A stretch of DNA of 28,725 bases from CAZLPY01 sp964561525 (GCA_964561525.1 CAZLPY010000007.1:1-28725); one strand, 5' to 3'. Numbered from the stretch's first letter, positions 15,498 to 22,954 are shown. Numbers and translations: made by a program. The notes: generated by a model not told the origin, from the sequence alone.

Positions 15498-16265
15498 GTG
15501 TCAAAAATACCTCTTATCGGAATCCTCGGCGATACCAATACAGTGCACCGTGGCGGTCCCGACTATGGGGTCGATGTCTGGCAAACCGAAGTTCACCTGG
15601 CTTACGCCGAGCGCATCGCTGCGGCCGGCGGTATACCGATGGTCATGCCGAATCTCGATCCCAAATCCGTCCTCCAGATGTTGAGCAAAGTGGACGGGGT
15701 GCTGATGGCCGGTGGGTATGACCATCTTTCACATGAGGGCGACGGCTGCTACGGCGGTCCGCTCTCGGAAGATTTGATGGCCAAGCTGGAACAGGGAGAT
15801 AGACGGCGACAGTCCATCGAAGGGGTGCTCATCCGCACTGCGGTACAAATGAACAAGCCTCTCTTCGGGATTTGCCGCGGAATGCAGGCCATGAATGTGA
15901 CCTTCGGCGGTACGCTCTACGCCGACATCCCCTCGCAGATCGACGGGGCGATCGATCACAACCGCACCAGCAATCCACAGCGCTTCCAGGCTGTACATGA
16001 AGTGGACGTCACAGGAGTACGGCTCGCCGACATCGTGCACTCACGTACGATAGCTGTCAACAGCCGTCACCACCAAGCGGGTCGGGATATCGGCCGGAAC
16101 ATTAGCCGTGCCGGCGTATGCCGAGACGACAACGTCGTTGAGGCCATTCAGATCCATAACCATCCGTTCGCCATCGGGGTGCAGTGGCACCCGGAAGACA
16201 TGGAGGATGAGGCGTCCGAGCTGCTATTCAAGGCCTTCGTCAAGGCCTGCAGCGTCTCACTATAG
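15498..16265 (+). CDS. Class I glutamine amidotransferase, PuuD-like (peptidase C26)
   Basis: 255 residues from a GTG start, chosen because AAAGGAG (15482-15488) lies 9 bases upstream. Gamma-glutamyl-GABA hydrolase signatures: IGILGDTN, AAAGGIPMVMPN, VDGVLMAGGYD, the nucleophile elbow FGICRGMQ (Cys126), VNSRHHQAG and GVQWHPED (His231, Glu233), so the catalytic triad looks complete. PuuD cleaves gamma-glutamyl amides in putrescine breakdown, but no other puu genes are present, so another gamma-glutamyl substrate is likely. It is a single-gene transcript with a consensus promoter and a perfect terminator; by eye it is GC-rich compared with its neighbours, compatible with acquisition from elsewhere. 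Confidence 0.9.
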   Translation: MSKIPLIGILGDTNTVHRGGPDYGVDVWQTEVHLAYAERIAAAGGIPMVMPNLDPKSVLQMLSKVDGVLMAGGYDHLSHEGDGCYGGPLSEDLMAKLEQGDRRRQSIEGVLIRTAVQMNKPLFGICRGMQAMNVTFGGTLYADIPSQIDGAIDHNRTSNPQRFQAVHEVDVTGVRLADIVHSRTIAVNSRHHQAGRDIGRNISRAGVCRDDNVVEAIQIHNHPFAIGVQWHPEDMEDEASELLFKAFVKACSVSL

Positions 16266-16286
16266 CCAGCGGCGAGCTGAACTTAA

Positions 16287-16320
16287 CGCTCCGTGTCATT
16301 TGACACGGAGCGATTCTTTT
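16287..16320 (+). terminator. Rho-independent terminator
   Basis: CGCTCCGTGTCA and TGACACGGAGCG (16287-16312) form a perfect 12-bp stem with a 2-base spacer between the arms, followed by ATTCTTTT. It ends the PuuD-like gene. Confidence 0.92.
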
Positions 16321-16417
16321 TGCCCAAACTACCTATTATTAGAGCAAGCCTGAATGTTTTAGACAAACGCCTTATACCTGTCCGGCTTTTCCTTCGCGGG
16401 AATGACAGACTGAAAGC

Positions 16418-16837
16418 TCATGCAGAAGACCCGAGTTCATCCAGCGCTTCGTTGACAAGTAAATCTGCAATTTTATTTTTTTCTCGTGGTACATGCTGAA
16501 ACACCACTTCCCCACCTAAATCATTTACCAGTGCGTGTATTTGGTTGAACCAAGGACGTAACTCGGCATTTTTCATCTTATAATGCCCTTGCAATTGCTT
16601 TACCACCAGCTCCGAATCAAGATGTGCCAGCACTTTGGCGCTTCCATAACCTTGTTTTACCCACTGCAGCGCCATAACCAATGCCTGATACTCGGCCTGA
16701 TTGTTAGTAGTGACGCCAATAGTTTTTTTGAGACGGATTAGCTCATCGCCTACTTCATTAAAGATGACGGCACCAATAGCCGCCGGGCCAGGATTACCCC
16801 GTGATCCCCCATCAGTAAACATGGTAATAAATTGCAC
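16418..16837 (-). CDS. rnhA: Ribonuclease HI family protein
   Basis: 139 residues. It cleaves RNA in RNA-DNA hybrids. The metal-binding acids are in place: TDGGSRGNPGPAAIG (Asp9), NNQAEYQAL (Glu48), HLDSELVV (Asp74) and the last Asp in KIADLLVNEAL. The basic protrusion of E. coli RNase HI is absent, as in the short YpdQ/RNase HI-like group. It faces the PuuD-like gene and stands alone on the minus strand. Confidence 0.92.
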   Translation of the reverse strand: MQFITMFTDGGSRGNPGPAAIGAVIFNEVGDELIRLKKTIGVTTNNQAEYQALVMALQWVKQGYGSAKVLAHLDSELVVKQLQGHYKMKNAELRPWFNQIHALVNDLGGEVVFQHVPREKNKIADLLVNEALDELGSSA

Positions 16838-16846
16838 GCTAGATCC

Positions 16847-16874
16847 TAGACTTTTTATATTTTACTGATATAAT
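16847..16874 (+). promoter_or_regulatory. Promoter of the repeat-protein gene
   Basis: TATAAT at 16869-16874 with TAGACT at 16847-16852 (16-base spacer). The predicted start is near 16881, about 55 bases before the ATG at 16937. Confidence 0.55.
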
Positions 16875-16936
16875 ATTGAACTATAGTGCTTACAGGCACT
16901 GATTCTTTCACATCATATCACATCAGTGAGGCATTC

Positions 16937-17908
16937 ATGCTTACAAAAGATCAAATTCTCTTGGCTATTGCCCAGATTCCACCTTCCAAGCGCCATAATC
17001 AGCATAGTGGATTTGTCTATGCTCGTCAGGCGTTTATGCATGTTATGAATCATCCAGATATTTATCCAGACGGATGGGCGGAACTGGTAAAAGAAGTGGA
17101 TCAGCTCATAGCGCTCACCGATTCCCTTGAGCCTGTGATATCAACCAAGCAATCCTCCGTTCCAATACCCCATAAAACCAAACCCCAAACGTGGTGGACA
17201 AAGGAGAAGGCTCTTGCAGAGATAATGGCAATACCAGAGCACCATCGCCATGCCCGAGCTATGCAACACCATCACATCAATCTCTATCGCACACTGGCTA
17301 CCCATCATAATCGATGGTTCCCGGAAGCAGCGACTGATTGCTGGACCTGGGAGGATACCGTTAAAGCTTTGGGATGGGACCCGCAGGTGGTGTGCCAGCA
17401 TCATCGGCATTCGATAGCGAGCATTGTGGCTCTGATCGCACAACGCGTCAGAGACGATGTACCGCTCGATCCGGCGTCGATGGTCGAGGAAGATCCTCAC
17501 TTAGCGAATGTAATAGCTGCAGCTGGACGGATCAAAACGTGGCCAGGCAAATGCATTGGCTGGGCTGGTGCCCTAGAGGCAGCGGGCCTCGAGCCATCGC
17601 ATTACATGCGTTTGACTAGGGCATCCTTTAAGCCTGAGCTTGGTATCATGGCATTCAAACAAATACCACAGATCACTCAAGATCAGATCACCAAGTTCAT
17701 CCGTCGGACTTATCGCGAAAATCGCGAGCACCTCTTGCCAGGCTTGATACGACATATTACGGATGGCCTACCATACTACCGCGCCGCAACGTATCGCTAT
17801 CGGAACGACTGGCCGAAGTACTACGGATGGTGCGGGGCGATTGTGGCGGCGGGGTTTGACCCACCGGCGATCGGCATCACCGTCAAGCGCAATATGATTA
17901 AATCGTAG
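16937..17908 (+). CDS. Protein with homing-endonuclease-associated-type repeats
   Basis: 323 residues from the ATG at 16937 (GAGG 5 bases upstream); an earlier GTG/ATG-type opening at 16886 lacks a ribosome site. Three or more repeats end in the same pattern: CWTWEDTVKALGWDP, CIGWAGALEAAGLEP and YYGWCGAIVAAGFDP, each preceded by a helix and a Trp (NRWFPE, KTWPGK, NDWPKY). This W-x2-A-x3-AG-x-x-P signature resembles the homing endonuclease associated repeat, which accompanies HNH nucleases and is thought to bind DNA. No HNH or LAGLIDADG nuclease motif is visible here. It is rich in His, Trp and Tyr, with no export signal. It has its own promoter and terminator. Confidence 0.75.
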   Translation: MLTKDQILLAIAQIPPSKRHNQHSGFVYARQAFMHVMNHPDIYPDGWAELVKEVDQLIALTDSLEPVISTKQSSVPIPHKTKPQTWWTKEKALAEIMAIPEHHRHARAMQHHHINLYRTLATHHNRWFPEAATDCWTWEDTVKALGWDPQVVCQHHRHSIASIVALIAQRVRDDVPLDPASMVEEDPHLANVIAAAGRIKTWPGKCIGWAGALEAAGLEPSHYMRLTRASFKPELGIMAFKQIPQITQDQITKFIRRTYRENREHLLPGLIRHITDGLPYYRAATYRYRNDWPKYYGWCGAIVAAGFDPPAIGITVKRNMIKS

Positions 17909-17939
17909 TATCGATATGAGCGAGGTTTTGTTTTTTCAG

Positions 17940-17968
17940 GCCGGGAATTTTGTCCCGGCTTATTTTTT
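17940..17968 (+). terminator. Rho-independent terminator
   Basis: GCCGGGA (17940-17946) pairs with TCCCGGC (17953-17959), followed by TTATTTTTTT. It ends the repeat-protein gene and overlaps the 3' end of the facing ABC ATPase gene. Confidence 0.9.
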
Positions 17969-18946
17969 TAATCCTTCAGTAAACACTTTACGAATCACTT
18001 CATCGGCCTCGACGTCCTGAAACGAAAAATCTTGCACAGGAAAATCATCAAGCAGTTTTTTTACCACATTATTCACGTTATTTTTTGGCACAATCAGCTT
18101 GGCCTCATTTGGACTAAAATCCTGCACTTCACCGAGCTTCTGCAGATCACTTTGCTCAACCGGTTGTTCAAAGCTCACGCGAATAGTGCGCTCGGTTTCG
18201 TAGCGCTTGAGTAAATTATCGAGCGCGTCATCAAATATTACGTCGCCTTTGTTAATGATGATCACACGCTCGCACAAAGCCGCTATGTCCTCCATATAAT
18301 GACTGGTCAAAAGAATCGTCACCTTTTCTTCTTCATTATATTTTTTCAAAAACTCTCTGATCGCTTTTTGCGATATCACATCCAGCCCAATAGTGGGCTC
18401 ATCCAAAAATAGCACCCGTGGCTTATGGATTAAAGCAGCGATTAACTCCATTTTCATGCGCTCACCCAAACTAAGCCGGCGCACTTGAGTCGTCAACAGA
18501 CTTACTACATCGAGCGTTTCGGCTAAGTGCCTGACCCACTTTCGCGTTTCTTCAAGATTGAGGTCGTAGATATCCGTCAATAAATCGAACGAATCCTGAG
18601 CCGGCAAATCAAACCACAGCTGCGCCTTTTGCCCCATCACAATGGCCATCCGTTTTTGGAACGCTGCTTCTCTGCTCCATGGCACGTGCCCTAAGACCTT
18701 CGCTTCTCCAGAGGTTGGGTAGAGGATGCCGGAGAGCATCTTCAGTGTTGTAGTCTTTCCGGCCCCATTCGGCCCCAAAAATCCCACAAATTCCCCTTGC
18801 TGAATTGTGAAGGACACGTTGTTAACCGCTACTTTTTCGGTATATTTTCGAGCAAATAAGCTGGTAAGCACGTTTAAGAACCCGGGCTCCCGCTTGAAAA
18901 CCTGATACACCTTGCGCAGATTTTTGACTTCAATGACTGGTTGCAT
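17960..18946 (-). CDS. ABC transporter ATP-binding protein (ABC-2 exporter type)
   Basis: 328 residues. Walker A GPNGAGKTTT (about 74-83), Q-loop region MGQKAQLWF, signature LSLGERMKMELIAAL (in place of LSGGQ), Walker B RVLFLDEPTIGLD and the H-loop TSHYMED are all present. A C-terminal extension of about 90 residues follows, as in the COG4586-type ATPases. It energises the permeases at 19387-20178 and 20241-21023, an export system of unknown substrate. AGGAG precedes the ATG. A four-helix-bundle gene separates it from the permeases. Confidence 0.94.
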   Translation of the reverse strand: MQPVIEVKNLRKVYQVFKREPGFLNVLTSLFARKYTEKVAVNNVSFTIQQGEFVGFLGPNGAGKTTTLKMLSGILYPTSGEAKVLGHVPWSREAAFQKRMAIVMGQKAQLWFDLPAQDSFDLLTDIYDLNLEETRKWVRHLAETLDVVSLLTTQVRRLSLGERMKMELIAALIHKPRVLFLDEPTIGLDVISQKAIREFLKKYNEEEKVTILLTSHYMEDIAALCERVIIINKGDVIFDDALDNLLKRYETERTIRVSFEQPVEQSDLQKLGEVQDFSPNEAKLIVPKNNVNNVVKKLLDDFPVQDFSFQDVEADEVIRKVFTEGLKK

Positions 18947-18954
18947 AGTTCTCC

Positions 18955-19389
18955 TAGAATTTAGAATAATTACGTTAGAATCTAGCGGACTTTTGTTGAT
19001 CGGATTAATGCGTTGAGTAATTTATGTACTTCTACTGACAAATCAGCAACTTTTGCAAACTCTTCCTTCGAAATATAGTGTATATCTCGTGCGATTAAAA
19101 GCTGGTTTTGCAACTCTGTCAAGGATCCACGCCCCATGGTGTAAAATTGCATTTTTTCTTTTGAGCCATTTCTGCTAAATCCTTCAGCAATGTTTGATGT
19201 TATCGAAACCGCGCTGCGTTGTATTTGCGATGTCAAACCAAAATTCTCATTATTAGGAAGCTGACCAGTTATTTTATAGATATTCAACACAGGAGCATGG
19301 CCTTTTTGCCATGTTTTCAGATCAGTAAAACGAGTAATTTTTTGATTTTCTTCCATACCTACCTTCTATATTCAATCGTCTAAATTCTA
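18955..19389 (-). mobile_element. Putative cassette: four-helix-bundle gene between 11-bp inverted repeats
   Basis: TAGAATTTAGA at 18955-18965 and its exact reverse complement TCTAAATTCTA at 19379-19389 bound the unit. The left end abuts the ribosome site of the ABC ATPase gene; the right end covers the stop codon of the permease. Similarity between the inverted ends continues weakly inward (both contain TAGAA and TAG). The right end also contains CTTCTATATTC, seen again at 27081-27092. No transposase is present, so mobility would need help in trans. Confidence 0.5.
18982..19356 (-). CDS. Four-helix-bundle protein (S23 / 23S rRNA intervening-sequence type)
   Basis: 124 residues with the family pattern TRFTDLKTWQKGHAPVLNIYKITGQLP, FGLTSQIQRSAVSITSNIAEGFSRNGSKEKMQFYTMGRGSLTELQNQLLIARDIHYIS. 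These proteins are encoded in rRNA intervening sequences and also as free genes; relatives (Avd) assist diversity-generating retroelements by binding nucleic acid. No reverse transcriptase or variable repeat is near. It breaks an ABC transporter operon and is flanked by inverted repeats, which suggests that the gene arrived as a unit. Confidence 0.92.
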   Translation of the reverse strand: MEENQKITRFTDLKTWQKGHAPVLNIYKITGQLPNNENFGLTSQIQRSAVSITSNIAEGFSRNGSKEKMQFYTMGRGSLTELQNQLLIARDIHYISKEEFAKVADLSVEVHKLLNALIRSTKVR

Positions 19390-20178
19390 ACTACTTGCAC
19401 TGCTATATGCCCGGAGCCCCTGAAACCAAAATGCACGGGACAGCATGAAGAAGAGAGGGGCAAGAGCCATACCGGCCAGCAGCCACGGCACAATTGGCGC
19501 TTTTCCGAGCAAAACAAGCGCTGGTACTGTGGCAAAAAAGGCCAGTGGGATGACATAAAACACCAGCTTTTGCATTACTCCACCAAAGATATTGAGTGGA
19601 TAGCGCGCTACGACGTACGTTACATCAACCAACACTGGCAAATTTTCTACCCTGATGAACCAAAATGATAACGTATGTACTAGCATCGAGATGCTGTAAT
19701 ACAGCACCGCGCCGCAAGCCACTAATATCAACCCAGCCAGTATGCGTAGAGGGTCAAGTTGGTACGGAATCTGGCTTAACCCATAGCTGATCGCAACCAA
19801 CCCAACCCCGCACACACTAATATCATTCAAACTAAAGCGACGGAATACCAGGTGAAATTGACTATCGATTGGTTTGGTCACGACGTAATCCATTGATCCG
19901 TCGCGCACTAAACCAGGAATGGCTTCAATGTTTCGTCCCACAAACGTCGTTAATGCTCCATCAGTCAGCTCAAAAATGCCAAAAATGATGTAAATTTCTG
20001 CCTTCGACCATCCTGCGACGTAATTTGTGTTATAAAAAATGGTCGATATAACTACTACATACGCCAAAATCCAAATAGCGTTGATAAACAGGCCGAGCAA
20101 AAAATCGCCGCGAAAACCGGCCTGTGCTGCCACCGAGGTTTTAATAAAGTTCCTGATTAGCCGTAAGTACTGCGCCAT
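19387..20178 (-). CDS. ABC-2 type permease, second subunit
   Basis: 263 residues, six predicted helices. The N-terminus LRLIRNFIKTSVAAQAGFRGDFLLGLFINAIWILAYVVV and the later GRNIEAIPGLVRDGSMDYVVTKPIDSQFHLVFRRFSLND match the COG3694/COG4587 permease type that pairs with COG4586 ATPases. AGGA lies 5 bases before the ATG. It stands downstream of the other permease, separated by a repeat-rich 60-base gap. Confidence 0.9.
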   Translation of the reverse strand: MAQYLRLIRNFIKTSVAAQAGFRGDFLLGLFINAIWILAYVVVISTIFYNTNYVAGWSKAEIYIIFGIFELTDGALTTFVGRNIEAIPGLVRDGSMDYVVTKPIDSQFHLVFRRFSLNDISVCGVGLVAISYGLSQIPYQLDPLRILAGLILVACGAVLYYSISMLVHTLSFWFIRVENLPVLVDVTYVVARYPLNIFGGVMQKLVFYVIPLAFFATVPALVLLGKAPIVPWLLAGMALAPLFFMLSRAFWFQGLRAYSSASS

Positions 20179-20191
20179 TATTTTCCTAATT

Positions 20192-20237
20192 CCTTATGTT
20201 TCGTGTTCCATGTTTCATGATTTATGACTCATGACTC
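20192..20237. repeat. CATG-type interspersed repeat between the permease genes
   Basis: Units of the form ATGTTTCGTGTTCCATG, TTTCATG, ACTCATG and ACTCATG follow one another. The same family occurs at 7338-7367 and 28173-28200. Confidence 0.7.
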
Positions 20238-20240
20238 ATG

Positions 20241-21023
20241 CTATTGTCCGATGGCCGAGTAGTGCTTGAGGCCAGTACGGTACACCAACTGCCCGATCAA
20301 AAACAGTACCGCCATCCATACCACCCCACTGAGCAGCAATGCTTGCACGCTTTGCGTATGCCCCACGAAGTACTCCAGTGGTACCGACATCACAAAGTGA
20401 AATGGCAGTATCTCGGCCGAGGTGCGAAGGAATGGTGGCATTAGGCTAACCGGGACTAACTGGCCTGAAAGCATCAGGTTTGCCAGCAAAAACAGCGTGG
20501 TTACGGCCCGACTTTCCTCTAGAAACAGTGCCACTGAACCAATTGCAAACCCGATAAAAAATGAAATAAGGTGTCCCATGATGATCAGTAAAATGAGCGT
20601 AGCATCAATATGCACCGAAGTGGCGGCAAAATCGCGAAAATAAATTGCTACCAGCACCAGTAAAAACGGCACAAATATGAGGCTGCGAAACAGGCGCCAG
20701 CTTAAGTTGGCGATAAACTGGTAGGAAAAGTAATCGAGTGGTCGCACTAAATAAAACGATAATTTGCCATCTTTGATTTCCTGACCCATATCAAACCCAA
20801 TCGCTGAGGTGGTGATGTTAGCTAAGATGATGGCGCCCAAAAAGTACACAATCAAACTGGCCTGGTTAAACTGGCCGACACTCCTGCCACCGCTAGCCGC
20901 AACCCATACGTATGCGGTGGTCATGGTGGGGATGACCGCGGTTAAAATCCAAATCACCGCCTGCGCACGGTAGTTCAGGTTATCCTTAAATAATATTGAA
21001 AATACGGCCTTAAGTTTGCGCAT
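20241..21023 (-). CDS. ABC-2 type permease, first subunit
   Basis: 260 residues, six predicted helices, N-terminus LKAVFSILFKDNLNYRAQAVIWILTAVIPTMTTAYVW. Motifs GFDMGQEIKDGKLSFYLVRPLDYFSYQF and LPFHFVMSVPLEYFVG are typical of this uncharacterised ABC-2 exporter family. It is the first gene of the operon; the following permease and the ATPase complete the system. Confidence 0.9.
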   Translation of the reverse strand: MRKLKAVFSILFKDNLNYRAQAVIWILTAVIPTMTTAYVWVAASGGRSVGQFNQASLIVYFLGAIILANITTSAIGFDMGQEIKDGKLSFYLVRPLDYFSYQFIANLSWRLFRSLIFVPFLLVLVAIYFRDFAATSVHIDATLILLIIMGHLISFFIGFAIGSVALFLEESRAVTTLFLLANLMLSGQLVPVSLMPPFLRTSAEILPFHFVMSVPLEYFVGHTQSVQALLLSGVVWMAVLFLIGQLVYRTGLKHYSAIGQ

Positions 21024-21044
21024 AGTAATACCTTATCATAAAGG

Positions 21045-21075
21045 AACGCCGGGAAGCTAAAAGCCGCCCGGCGTA
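21045..21075 (-). terminator. Possible terminator between trpS and the ABC operon
   Basis: CGCCGGG and CCCGGCG form a 7-bp GC stem. On the minus strand it is followed by TTCCTTTAT, a weak U-tract. The remaining bases between 21076 and 21221 hold nothing I can support. Confidence 0.5.
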
Positions 21076-21221
21076 ATGCAAGGGATGAGTAAGTGGTTTG
21101 TTGATGCGGTCCACCTCCGCCCGGACATCCCCTACGACGCGAACAGGTTATTCCAATTCATAAGCGGAACTTCCCCTTTCGTGTTTGAAACAGTTGTACC
21201 ATTTGCTCGACCAAAAAGCAA

Positions 21222-22214
21222 TTACAACCCCATGGTGGATTTTACGACGTCGAGAGTTTTGATGGCCTCTTGCCTCGCATCTTTGGTACCTTGCTCTAAA
21301 ATGCCATCGAGTAAATCGGGTTTTCGATAGAGCTTTCCTCGATCGCGGATCGGTTCGAGGAATGTGTTCAGCGCCTTAGCCAGCTTTTTTTTCACTTCCA
21401 CGTCCCCTACTGCGCCGGCCCGATAGCGTGTTTTGAGATCTTCTACCTCACCAATATTTGCATTAAACAGATCGTGATACGTAAACACTGGATTACCCTC
21501 TACCTTCCCAAAGTCAGTGGGGCGGATGCGCAGTGGATCGGTGTACATTCGCATCACCTTTTTTTCCACTACTTCGGGATCATCAAACAACCCGATGGTG
21601 TTCCCAAGGCTTTTGGACATTTTGGCCGCGCCATCGGTGCCAACCAGAGTTTCATCACCCGAGAGCAGTGCTTTTGGGAGCGGAAAAACAGAGCCGTACA
21701 GGTGATTAAACCGCTCCGCCAACTCCCGTGTTACTTCCAGATGACTGGCTTGGTCCTTACCCACCGGCACGGTATCGGCCCGCACCATCAAAATGTCCGC
21801 CGCTTGTAACACAGGGTAGCCCAGCAGGCCGTAAGAAGGCTCGGCGATGTGTAGATTATCCAACTGCTCTTTTAAGGTGGGCACACGCTGCAAGCGTGGC
21901 ACGCTAACCAACATACCAAGAATAATAGCGAGCTCTGCCACTTCCGGAATGGAGGATTGGCGATAGATCACCACTTTTTTTGGGTCAAGCCCAACCGCTA
22001 AATAGGTCAAGACTTGCTCGCGAATGCGCGCTTGCAGATCCTTCAAATCGTTTTTGTCTGGGCGTGTGGTAAGAGTGTGCAAATCGGCTACGATGATGAA
22101 GGTTTGATATTCGTGCTGCAACTCCACCCGTTTTTGCAAACTGCCCACATAATGCCCAATGTGCATCGCTCCGGTCGGGCGGTCTCCTGTTAGAATACGA
22201 CGAGCCTCAGTCAT
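21222..22214 (-). CDS. trpS: Tryptophanyl-tRNA synthetase
   Basis: 330 residues, normal length. It charges tRNA-Trp. Class Ic motifs: RILTGDRPTGAMHIGHYVGSL (HIGH at 18-21), GYPVLQAADILMVRADTVPVGKDQASHLEVTRELAERFN, and AAKMSKSLGN (KMSKS at 198-202). GGAG lies 7 bases upstream of the ATG. Upstream are two short open frames that repeat its first dozen codons (22207-22323 and 22316-22429), the nearer one overlapping this start by 8 bases. Confidence 0.97.
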   Translation of the reverse strand: MTEARRILTGDRPTGAMHIGHYVGSLQKRVELQHEYQTFIIVADLHTLTTRPDKNDLKDLQARIREQVLTYLAVGLDPKKVVIYRQSSIPEVAELAIILGMLVSVPRLQRVPTLKEQLDNLHIAEPSYGLLGYPVLQAADILMVRADTVPVGKDQASHLEVTRELAERFNHLYGSVFPLPKALLSGDETLVGTDGAAKMSKSLGNTIGLFDDPEVVEKKVMRMYTDPLRIRPTDFGKVEGNPVFTYHDLFNANIGEVEDLKTRYRAGAVGDVEVKKKLAKALNTFLEPIRDRGKLYRKPDLLDGILEQGTKDARQEAIKTLDVVKSTMGL

Positions 22215-22323
22215 TATGTAGCTCCATGGCTGTCTGATTATAAACTGAGGCCAGATCCTCCCGTAGCTTTATGCGTAGGAGGATGGGTCGATCGCCGGTA
22301 AGAATACGTTTTATATCAGACAT
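22207..22323 (-). pseudogene. Mini-copy of the trpS start (proximal)
   Basis: 38 codons beginning MSDIKRILTGDRP, matching TrpRS residues 5-13 (RRILTGDRP), then diverging as ILLRIKLRED where a palindromic element (22255-22284) is translated. It has a good ribosome site (AAGGA, 7 bases). Its stop overlaps the trpS ATG. It stops matching before the HIGH motif, so it cannot be active. The codons differ from trpS at many synonymous positions, which argues against a recent duplication. Confidence 0.7.
22255..22284. repeat. Palindromic element copy in the proximal trpS mini-copy
   Basis: ATCCTCC...GGAGGAT, with CGTAGCTTTATGCGTAG between. Same family as 12179-12207, 22362-22397 and 26114-26139. Confidence 0.75.
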
Positions 22324-22429
22324 TTATAGTCCTTACTAAACTGTAGTAAAATCTCAAACGAGATCCGTCCCTGCGTAGCCTTTGGCGTAGGGGGATCAGT
22401 TGGTCACCTGTCAAGATTCTCTTTTCCAT
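22316..22429 (-). pseudogene. Mini-copy of the trpS start (distal)
   Basis: 37 codons beginning MEKRILTGDQ, then LIPLRQRLRRD, where the palindromic element at 22362-22397 is translated. Its stop overlaps the start of the proximal mini-copy, so the three starts are chained by overlaps. Spacing between the three ATGs is 106 and 109 bases. No Trp codons are present, so it is not a classical tryptophan attenuator peptide. Confidence 0.65.
22362..22397. repeat. Palindromic element copy in the distal trpS mini-copy
   Basis: GATCC...GGATC, with the core CGTAGCCTTTGGCGTAG. This is the best-preserved core of the family in the window. Confidence 0.75.
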
Positions 22430-22497
22430 ACCTTCAAATTAGACGAATTGTGCTTAGACTGCAAGCCGTAGCACTAACAACCCCATCAGTTCAACCA

Positions 22498-22586
22498 TTT
22501 GACCTCAGTCAGATCCGTGAAATCATAAATTTCACAATTTTGAACTGAGGAGGTTATATTTGACCTATTAGTCCAATTTGACCTAT
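22498..22586. other. Nested inverted repeats and TTTGACCT repeats upstream of trpS
   Basis: CCTCAGT (22503-22509) and ACTGAGG (22544-22550) enclose GTGAAAT/ATTTCAC (22517-22523 and 22529-22535). TTTGACCT occurs at 22498, 22559 and 22577. It could be an operator or a structured leader; no riboswitch or T-box class is recognised. The stretch 22430-22954 contains no gene I can support. Confidence 0.45.
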
Positions 22587-22615
22587 ACTATGCAATAATT
22601 TTTTGTATCTGCCAC

Positions 22616-22644
22616 TTGACAAAATTATCAATTTAGTTTATTCT
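22616..22644 (+). promoter_or_regulatory. Sigma-70-type promoter for a short transcript
   Basis: TTGACA (22616-22621), 17 bases, TATTCT (22639-22644). A terminator follows about 70 bases downstream. Confidence 0.6.
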
Positions 22645-22650
22645 CCAGTT

Positions 22651-22746
22651 AAATTGAGTGATGTATGACGTTATTTGACGTTTTGGAGCACAATTTGTAA
22701 ATGCGAATCCGGCGCTATTGCCCTTGTGGCACAAGCGCATTTTTTC
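22651..22746 (+). ncRNA. Possible small RNA of about 95 nt
   Basis: It is bounded by the promoter at 22616-22644 and an intrinsic terminator: GCGCT...GCC (22712-22722) with GGC...AGCGC (22728-22738), then ATTTTTT. No conserved frame is present; the only open frame (ATG at 22701) runs through the terminator and is not persuasive. The class is unknown. Confidence 0.4.
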
Positions 22747-22769
22747 GTATCTTATTATTGACTTTTTGC

Positions 22770-22798
22770 TTCTCATATTGTTGAAACGTCCTTATAAT
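22770..22798 (+). promoter_or_regulatory. Promoter of the lipoprotein pair
   Basis: TTCTCA (22770-22775), 17 bases, TATAAT (22793-22798). Confidence 0.5.
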
Positions 22799-22854
22799 AG
22801 AGTCACTAAATTTAAGTACCTTGATAATTTAATCGTTCCCCCTTTTTGTCACCT

Positions 22855-22910
22855 AGTGCTGCTGAAGAAACTCGGCAGAATCAAACCTTGCTGAGTTTTC
22901 AAGCAGCACT
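22855..22910 (+). promoter_or_regulatory. Long hairpin in the leader of the lipoprotein genes
   Basis: AGTGCTGCT (22855-22863) pairs with AGCAGCACT (22902-22910), and the stem continues inward through GAA-AACTC-GC against GC-GAGTT-TTC with small bulges, about 20 pairs in all. It is followed only by CAAATTTTGCC, so it is not a clear terminator. It sits about 45 bases before the ATG and may control translation or stability. Confidence 0.6.
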
Positions 22911-22954
22911 CAAATTTTGCCCAGATGGGCAGATACGACAAGGGGGATAGCATC

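Noticed and set aside
16375..16410. Degenerate copy of a GTCATTCCCGCGAAGG-type repeat after the RNase HI gene
   Set aside because: Only one half matches (minus strand TGTCATTCCCGCGAAGG); the expected palindromic partner is absent, so a single degenerate match is not enough.
18982..19356. Diversity-generating retroelement accessory (Avd)
   Set aside because: The protein belongs to the related four-helix-bundle group, but no reverse transcriptase, template repeat or variable repeat is present nearby.
22207..22429. T-box or tryptophan attenuator leader for trpS
   Set aside because: The leader frames have no Trp codons, and no T-box sequence or specifier loop was seen; the similarity is to the TrpRS protein start itself.
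22701..22784. Short hydrophobic peptide frame starting MRIRRYCPCGTS
   Set aside because: It runs straight through the intrinsic terminator at 22712-22746 and lacks other support.
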